Assembly (NCBI GenBank): GCA_025453995.1
Contig: JALOPH010000001.1
Coordinates: forward strand, 1 to 55,564
Source: Desulfobacterales bacterium
GTDB lineage: Bacteria; Desulfobacterota; Desulfobacteria; Desulfobacterales; Desulfosalsimonadaceae
Length of the DNA stretch: 55,564 nucleotides
Reading direction: 5' to 3'
This document shows, in pieces, positions 50,242 through 55,564 of the stretch (position 1 is the first letter of the stretch; the number at the start of each line of letters is the position of its first letter). The position numbers were made by a program, and so were the translations under genes. The notes under the pieces are model-generated. The model ran no database searches. It was not told where the DNA came from and worked only from the letters and a program-made list of their open reading frames with translations.

Positions 50242-50733
50242 ATGCAGAATATGTCTCCTTCAAACTGCCCGTACTATCTGATTACCAAAGCTTCCCTGGC
50301 CATGACGTCCATGTTGAAAAAAGAATTGCTGAAGGCCGGTCTGCCGGAGGTAAAGCCTGCCTATATGGGAGTTTTGATGTGTTTATGGGAAAGTGACGGG
50401 ATGGATGAAGTGCTCGGCAAATTCGGCACGAAAACCGGAATGAATCACACCGAACTGGGGCGCTGTGCCGGGCTTGAGCCCTCCACCATGACCGGACTGA
50501 TCGATCGCATGGAAAAGGATGGCCTTGTGTGTCGTTTGAGTGATCCCAGTGACCGAAGGGCTTTAAAAATTAGCCTGACGGAAAAAGGCGTCAGTGTCCG
50601 GGACAAGGCGCTGGATGCTTTGGATCTGATGATCAAGGAGAGCTTTGCCGCAGTTTCCCCCGATGCGATGGAATCGGTGAACGAGGTTCTTAAAAAAATT
50701 TTAATCAATACCAATAAAGGAAATTTCGAATAA
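50242..50733 (+). CDS. MarR family transcriptional regulator
   Basis: A 163-residue protein with the MarR winged helix: HTELGRCAGLEPSTMTGLID and the wing LVCRLSDPSDRRALKISLTE (Asp and Arg typical). AGGAG precedes the start. The acyl-CoA dehydrogenase gene begins 24 bp downstream, so the regulator likely controls that gene and its own, sensing an acyl-CoA or aromatic ligand by analogy with other MarR proteins. Confidence 0.9.
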   Translation: MQNMSPSNCPYYLITKASLAMTSMLKKELLKAGLPEVKPAYMGVLMCLWESDGMDEVLGKFGTKTGMNHTELGRCAGLEPSTMTGLIDRMEKDGLVCRLSDPSDRRALKISLTEKGVSVRDKALDALDLMIKESFAAVSPDAMESVNEVLKKILINTNKGNFE

Positions 50734-50757
50734 CCAGTTGCTTTAAAAAGGAGATGG

Positions 50758-51906
50758 ATGATGAATTTTGAGTTAACCGCCGATCAGCAACAACTTAGAG
50801 AACAAGCTGCTGAATTCTGCGCAAAGGAATGCCCGCCTGAATTCGAATCATCATTGGATAAAAACAGCATATTCCCAGAGAATCTGTATAAAAAAATGGG
50901 GGACCATGGTTTTTTTAAGGTTCCCTTTCCGGGAAAATATGGCGGGACGGACGGGAACATATTCGATGTTGTTCTCATCGCCGAACAACTGGCCCAAAAC
51001 AGCTACACTGCGGTAAACATGTATCTGGTCAATGCGGTATTCGGCGGCATGATACTTTATAAATGCGGCAATGACGCCCAAAAAAATCAATGGATGCCCC
51101 GGCTGCTCAAAGGGAATCTGAAATTTGCTTTTGCTCTCACGGAACCCGAAGCCGGCTCCGATGTGCGTTCCGTAAGCACCCAGGCTGTTGATAAAGGGGA
51201 TTGTTTTGAAATATCCGGAACAAAATACTGGACAACAGGCGCATCGGTTGCAGACTATATCATCACGGAAGCCCTCACCGGCCAAAACCCGGATTCATCC
51301 AAGGCCATGAGCATTTTTATTGTTCCGGTGAAATCTGCAGGTCTGACAATAACGCCGATTCCCAAACTGGCCGGGAATGCCTACCCTTCCTGCGAAGTAA
51401 ACTTCAAAAATGTGCCTGTTGCAAAAGAAAATCTGCTGGGAGGGCCGGAATGGTTGAACAACGGCGTTCTCCAATTATTCCAGACAGCGGATCTGGAACG
51501 AATATGCGTTGCAGCCAGCTGTTTGGGAGGCGCTGCAACCATACTGAAAGAATGCCTGGAGTTTTCAAAAACACGCAAACAGTTCGGCAAACCGATCATC
51601 AAGTTTCAGGCGATCCAGCATGCATTGGCGGACATGGCCACGCAAATCGAAGCCATGCGCTGGATGACCTATCATGCCGCTTGGATGAAATCCATGGGAA
51701 AAGATTGCTTCAGGGAAATCTGTATGGCAAAACTCTTATGCTCCGAAACCCTAAACGACATTGCCAGAAAAGGAATGCAGATATTCGGAGGCAGGGGATA
51801 TTCCATGGAATTCAGGATTCAAAGGTATTTGCGAGAAAGCTATTTATCCCTTTATGCCGGCGGGACTTCAGAAATCCAGAAAAACATGATTTCAAGACTT
51901 CTGTAA
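50758..51906 (+). CDS. Acyl-CoA dehydrogenase
   Basis: A 382-residue, full-length FAD enzyme. Motifs: FALTEPEAGSDVRSVSTQA (flavin/substrate loop), FEISGTKYWTTGASVADYII, TRKQFGKPIIKFQAIQHALA, QIFGGRGYSMEFRIQRYLRE, and YAGGTSEIQKNMI at the C-terminus. The last motif lacks the YEG glutamate of short-chain enzymes, so the catalytic base may lie elsewhere, as in long-chain or isovaleryl types. A substrate cannot be named. AAAAGGAG precedes the ATG. Likely co-transcribed with the MarR gene. Confidence 0.94.
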   Translation: MMNFELTADQQQLREQAAEFCAKECPPEFESSLDKNSIFPENLYKKMGDHGFFKVPFPGKYGGTDGNIFDVVLIAEQLAQNSYTAVNMYLVNAVFGGMILYKCGNDAQKNQWMPRLLKGNLKFAFALTEPEAGSDVRSVSTQAVDKGDCFEISGTKYWTTGASVADYIITEALTGQNPDSSKAMSIFIVPVKSAGLTITPIPKLAGNAYPSCEVNFKNVPVAKENLLGGPEWLNNGVLQLFQTADLERICVAASCLGGAATILKECLEFSKTRKQFGKPIIKFQAIQHALADMATQIEAMRWMTYHAAWMKSMGKDCFREICMAKLLCSETLNDIARKGMQIFGGRGYSMEFRIQRYLRESYLSLYAGGTSEIQKNMISRLL

Positions 51907-51956
51907 CTTAAAAAGGCAAAAGAATGGTCATGAATGAATGCGCTAAATAGTGCCCC

Positions 51957-52082
51957 AACCCAAACCCTCTCAAAATCATTTTGTTGGGTTTCGATTATAA
52001 ATCAATATTTCACAAACAATTGATAATAGAAGGTTGGGTTGAGGCATGAAACCCCAAAAAAAAGACAGGCTCAACCCAACCT
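51957..52082. repeat. Two hairpins, probable bidirectional terminator region
   Basis: AACCCAA (51957-51963) / TTGGGTT (51984-51990), and a perfect 13-bp stem AGGTTGGGTTGAG (52031-52043) / CTCAACCCAACCT (52070-52082). They lie between the convergent acyl-CoA dehydrogenase and beta-helix protein genes and share the GGTTGGGTT core. The second loop contains an A run. Confidence 0.55.
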
Positions 52083-52110
52083 GAAAGAATTTGGAATTTT
52101 CGTTCAGGCG

Positions 52111-54240
52111 CTACTGAACCCGCAGCGACCATACAAAGCACCCGCCGCCCCCGCCGCCAGTTTCATCTGCTGTGGTGAAATCCCACGAATAGTCTTCAGA
52201 CAAAGGTTCGCCTTTTGCATTTTTGATCCCGGTCGTCAGGGTTGCCGCATATTTCTCTTCAGCCGCAAGGGAGCCGGCGGGTGTGAAGGAAGCTGTTTTA
52301 TTGCTATATGCGATCGTCCCGGAAACCGTATCGCCCGCTTCATTTTTTAATGTAAATGTCTGAGAATTGATGGTGGATGCGTCCATGTTCACACTGAAAG
52401 TCACCGTAATGGCCGTCCCGGGGTCCACCTCCGCAGCGCCTGATTCGGGCGATGTGGAAGCAACGGCGGGCGCGGCGGCGGTGTACTCATAGGCGCCCAT
52501 ATCCACGCCGTCCCCCTGGGGCCGCGTATTTCCGTCAATGTCAATATCCGGCGCAAGCGTTGATGTGCCCGCGTCAATGCAAGGGGATTCTTTGGCAAGC
52601 TCATAGTTTCCGATACCGGAAAATCCCGGCGCATAATTTATGTTGCCAACGCCTGAATACCCTCCCTGGACATCGCTGAAGGTAACGGCGATCTCCGAAC
52701 CCACGGCTTTATCGATCTGGCCCGGTGTGTTTCCCCACACGATGCAGTTGACGACAACACCGCCTGGATTCCCATGGCAGTATACGCCTGCGCCGAACAA
52801 TGTGGAAATTGAATTCCCCGAAATGGTATTATTGATCAGCAATGCGGATGGCAGGGCGGGATCTTTGCCGTAACTCACCCCGCCGCCGACGTCTGCTGAA
52901 TTATTCACGATTACATTGTTATCCACCCGGCCGGATGATTCCAGGAAAAGCCCGCCGCCCCAGTCGGAGCTTATATTATTGGTGATGGTGTTCCGGCTGA
53001 TCTCCGCGCTTGATGATACGCACGCGATTCCGCCGCCGCCGTCATCAGAATGGTTTTTTGAAATGGTATTTTCTGTCACCGTCACCTTTCCGTTCCTGAT
53101 CACGAACCCGTCGATGACAACCTTTTCGCAATCCTCTATCCGGATCCCCTGCCGGATATTTTCCCCATTGATGACGGTGCCGGACATATTGTTTCGGATG
53201 CTGCCGCCATTGCCCGGATAACCTCCATAGAAAGTGATCTGAGAAACCGGCTCGACCGTTTCTCTATAATTGCCTGCTGCCACATGAATTGTGTCCGCTC
53301 CGTCTGTATTTGAAGCAAGCTGAATTGCCCGGCCGATGCTGCGCAAAGCATGCCCGGCCCCCCAGGCGTCACCGGCATTCAGATCGCTGCCCACAGACTG
53401 CTGAACATAAAAATCATGGAAACCGGTGTTTCCCCCCTGGCCCGACCAGCCTTCGATTCTTGCCAGCATCCACCAGAGCGCCCTTCCTTTAAGATAACAG
53501 TTGAAGCAATGGGAATGGGCGCATTCTTCGCATTCCGGGCAGGAATAGGTCTCGCACCAGTTTTCGCACCATTCGCAGGCATCGCTGCCATTGGGGTAGG
53601 GTTTTCCGCCGGGATCATAGGTTTCAATGTCTGCAAAATCATAAAGCGTCTTACTATGGTCTTTGCAGTAAGCCCTGATACGTTCATTGTTTTTGTTCAA
53701 TGTTCCGTTTGCGCCGCTGCCGTCCAGATGACCTGTCATATAGACAAAAGTGACATCCGGATAATCGGTTTCCAGTTTATCCATTTTTGACAGATACTGA
53801 TCCACTTCATCAGACGATATATCTGAAAGCTGACCGCACCAGGACCACATGACCAGAGTGGTTTCCGGATGGTCTTTTAGATAATTCCGGGTGTTGGTCT
53901 CCCATTCAGGATACCCCAGGTCGGGAGAATCTTCATGGATTTCCGGGCGGTCATAGAGCCCGGGATTTCTGTTATCGTCCTGATCTTCGAGCATTTCCAT
54001 GCCGGTGATCAGCTGGCTGCCGTGGGAGGTATGGCCGTAATATATTTTTTGCCGATCGCGGATGGTGGAAAAATAATTTGAAGGAATTTTTCCAAAATCA
54101 CCGGCCGCCGTATGATCGGCAATAAAGGCATTGGCAGAGTTTATATTCAATGCGATCAGCAGGATTGAACAAAACAGCAGCGAAATGAAATTTTCAAGTT
54201 TGTAAGGGTAATAATTCTTTCGAATAAGTAAAAATTTCAT
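52111..54240 (-). CDS. Secreted beta-helix protein with cysteine-rich N-domain and Ig-like C-domain
   Basis: A 709-residue protein. The ATG at 54240 is chosen because AAAGG sits 6 nt before it but abuts the alternative at 54246. Signal peptide to about residue 40 (NINSANA). N-domain (~45-260) contains YYGHTSHGSQLITGMEML, VYMTGHLDGSG and DFADIETYDPGG, weakly like an SGNH-type hydrolase, plus eight cysteines within about 28 residues (CEWCENWCE, then CPECEECAHSHCFNC). Residues ~275-570 are a right-handed parallel beta-helix (VFRLIS-type repeats with NNISSDWGGGLFLESSG). A choice-of-anchor-like NTRPQGDGVDMGAYEY follows, then an Ig-like domain (ASTSPESGAAEVDPGTAIT). It ends GGGGGGCFV, the start of a known C-terminal sorting motif that appears broken. 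Probably a surface or exported protein; activity unknown. Confidence 0.82.
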   Translation of the reverse strand: MKFLLIRKNYYPYKLENFISLLFCSILLIALNINSANAFIADHTAAGDFGKIPSNYFSTIRDRQKIYYGHTSHGSQLITGMEMLEDQDDNRNPGLYDRPEIHEDSPDLGYPEWETNTRNYLKDHPETTLVMWSWCGQLSDISSDEVDQYLSKMDKLETDYPDVTFVYMTGHLDGSGANGTLNKNNERIRAYCKDHSKTLYDFADIETYDPGGKPYPNGSDACEWCENWCETYSCPECEECAHSHCFNCYLKGRALWWMLARIEGWSGQGGNTGFHDFYVQQSVGSDLNAGDAWGAGHALRSIGRAIQLASNTDGADTIHVAAGNYRETVEPVSQITFYGGYPGNGGSIRNNMSGTVINGENIRQGIRIEDCEKVVIDGFVIRNGKVTVTENTISKNHSDDGGGGIACVSSSAEISRNTITNNISSDWGGGLFLESSGRVDNNVIVNNSADVGGGVSYGKDPALPSALLINNTISGNSISTLFGAGVYCHGNPGGVVVNCIVWGNTPGQIDKAVGSEIAVTFSDVQGGYSGVGNINYAPGFSGIGNYELAKESPCIDAGTSTLAPDIDIDGNTRPQGDGVDMGAYEYTAAAPAVASTSPESGAAEVDPGTAITVTFSVNMDASTINSQTFTLKNEAGDTVSGTIAYSNKTASFTPAGSLAAEEKYAATLTTGIKNAKGEPLSEDYSWDFTTADETGGGGGGCFVWSLRVQ

Positions 54241-54362
54241 AGCCATCCTTTATGTTGTCTGAAAGTAAAATCATTGAATAAACTGACTAATCATTTCAAA
54301 AAAGCTGATTGGAATTGAATATACTATCGGAGGATGAAATATGAAAGGAATAATTTTTTGAT

Positions 54363-55250
54363 TTATCTTTTCCGTCTCAACTTTGACCGGTAAATGATGG
54401 CGGCAAGATTCATGCCCAGCACCAGGGCGATGAGCACGAGGGCGGTGCCGTATTGAAGGGGGCGTGTTTTTTCGATTTGCGTGCCGGCTGTGGCCAATAC
54501 GTAAATATGATACGGCAGGGCCATGACCGGATCAAGGATGGATTTGGGAAGGAGCGTGGTGTAAAATACCGCGGCTGTAAACATGATGGCCGCTGTTTCG
54601 CCGGCCGCCCGGCTCAAGGCCAGAATGCCGCCGGTTAATACAGAAGGAAGCGCCGCCGGGAGAATTACCTTTTGAATGGTCTGCCATTTGGTGGCGCCCA
54701 GGCCCAGTGACGCCTCCCGGTAGGTGGCTGGAACCGCCTTCAAAGCTTCCTCGGACGTGCCGATGATCACCGGAAGCGTTAAAAACCCCAGGGTCAAGGC
54801 CCCTGACAGAATGCTGACGCCGATTCCCATCCATGTCACAAATACCGCCAGGCCGAAAAGTCCGAACACCACGGACGGGACACCGGCCAGGTTGTTGATC
54901 CCGAACCGGATGGCCCGAAGCACAAATCCCTGCCGGGCATACTCGTTTAAATAAACAGCCGATGCGATCCCCAAAGGGAATGCAATGGCCAAGGCTCCGA
55001 GGCTCAGATAAATGGTGCCGAGAATACAGGGAAGAATACCGCCTTCAGTCATGGCGTTGTATGGCATCTGGGTTAAAAACGTCCAGTTTATGGCCCGCCA
55101 GCCATTTTTAAGCAGAAAAAATACGATAATGATCAATGCCAGAGCGTTGATTACGGCTGCACACCGGAATAAAAGAAAAACAGCAGACTGAAACAGATTC
55201 CTCTTTTTCCCGGAATTTAGTGAAAAATTTAATTGATGCTCATTGTTCAT
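54363..55250 (-). CDS. pstA: Phosphate ABC transporter permease PstA
   Basis: A 295-residue inner-membrane permease with six TM helices. The first periplasmic loop reads FLTQMPYNAMTEGGILPCIL, and the EAA loop YREASLGLGATKWQTIQKVI contacts PstB. With PstC it forms the channel for high-affinity phosphate uptake; pstC lies just upstream on the same strand, but pstS and pstB are not in the window. The 145 bp between pstC and pstA holds a C/G-run repeat. Confidence 0.95.
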   Translation of the reverse strand: MNNEHQLNFSLNSGKKRNLFQSAVFLLFRCAAVINALALIIIVFFLLKNGWRAINWTFLTQMPYNAMTEGGILPCILGTIYLSLGALAIAFPLGIASAVYLNEYARQGFVLRAIRFGINNLAGVPSVVFGLFGLAVFVTWMGIGVSILSGALTLGFLTLPVIIGTSEEALKAVPATYREASLGLGATKWQTIQKVILPAALPSVLTGGILALSRAAGETAAIMFTAAVFYTTLLPKSILDPVMALPYHIYVLATAGTQIEKTRPLQYGTALVLIALVLGMNLAAIIYRSKLRRKR

Positions 55251-55298
55251 ACTTGCCGCCTCGGTATCATCACGAATGCAAAAAGGAATAATATATTT

Positions 55299-55388
55299 CC
55301 CCCCCTTTCACAAAGGGGGGCGGGGGGGGATCTAATGCTGAGCTTCAAAATCCCCCTAAATCCCCCTTTGCAAAGGGGGACTTTTTTA
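55299..55388 (-). repeat. C/G-run hairpins between pstC and pstA
   Basis: Two inverted repeats: CCCCCCTTTCACAAAGGGGGG and CCCCCTTTGCAAAGGGGG. On the minus strand the first hairpin met follows an A run and precedes a TTTAGGGGGATTTT segment. It could attenuate pstA relative to pstC. Confidence 0.7.
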
Positions 55389-55395
55389 ATCCATA

Positions 55396-55564
55396 TTATA
55401 AGGTTGCCGCTCCTACCTGCCGATGTTTGTGGGAAATATAATCAGCGATAAAATTAAAAATCAGCGTAAAGATAAACAGGGTCATGCCGGTGGCAAACAG
55501 GGCGAAATAATGATCCCCTCTAAACGGCGCTTCCGCCATTTCCGCGGCAATGCTGGCCGGCATG
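55396..55564 (-). CDS. pstC: Phosphate ABC transporter permease PstC, C-terminal end only
   Basis: An open frame from the right edge to a TAA at 55396 (56 codons visible). The translation includes MPASIAAEMAEAPF, then HYFALFATGMTLFIFTLIFN and FIADYISHKH, the last cytoplasmic loop and TM helix of PstC. It immediately precedes pstA, as in canonical pst operons. The N-terminus lies outside the window. Confidence 0.85.
   Translation of the reverse strand, partial: MPASIAAEMAEAPFRGDHYFALFATGMTLFIFTLIFNFIADYISHKHRQVGAATL

Noticed and set aside
1-55564. tRNA or rRNA genes
   Set aside because: No cloverleaf-like sequence with a T-loop consensus and no rRNA-like segment was noticed by eye; a tRNA search program was not available.

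Overview
The window comes from a dissimilatory sulfate-reducing bacterium, most likely of the Desulfobacterota (Desulfobacterales-like). It carries sat and a complete aprBA-qmoABC operon, two acyl-CoA dehydrogenases and an ETF beta subunit (fatty-acid or aromatic-acid oxidation), lpxC (Gram-negative envelope), type IV minor pilins with PilY1, and many two-component proteins. Taxonomy is inferred from gene content only. No rRNA, tRNA, CRISPR array, transposase or phage gene was seen.

Layout. 1-2058: an acyl-CoA dehydrogenase running off the left edge, divergent from an ETF beta-like gene, with an operator-like palindrome between them. 2121-9323: a TolC / membrane-fusion / two-ATPase / two-permease efflux system (YbhGFSR type) and a DUF374 acyltransferase. 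9501-12525: a large secreted protein with RTX repeats, five FG-GAP-like repeats and a C39-like peptidase domain, then a small membrane-anchored protein. 12636-20025: a same-strand run of TetR, a SulP anion permease with an unusual cytoplasmic-type insertion, a cytidylate-kinase-like/BON/receiver fusion, a sensor kinase, a receiver, a ChpT-like degenerate kinase and another receiver. This resembles a phosphorelay with no DNA-binding output built around a transporter, and is the most interesting system here. 20142-21556: a small secreted protein and a ParE/Phd toxin-antitoxin pair. 22156-28431: minor pilin operon fimT-pilW-pilV-pilX-pilY1 (minus strand).

28766-39704: the sulfate activation and reduction locus. 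sat is on the plus strand; aprB-aprA-qmoA-qmoB-qmoC run on the minus strand, with a membrane glycosyltransferase-like gene between. Sat makes APS, AprBA reduces it to sulfite, and QmoABC links AprBA to membrane quinones; the dsr genes are not in the window. 40078-42956: alanine racemase and a YifB/ComM ATPase. 43411-49807: lpxC, a DUF4390 protein, ntrY, ntrX, rsmD and coaD. 50242-51906: MarR regulator and acyl-CoA dehydrogenase. 52111-54240: a secreted beta-helix protein. 54363-55564: pstA and the 3' end of pstC.

Intergenic DNA is rich in structured repeats: three copies of a roughly 135 bp near-palindromic element, several inverted arrays of 6-8 bp units (mostly heptads), and C/G-run hairpins. 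All calls come from reading the sequence; no database search was run.
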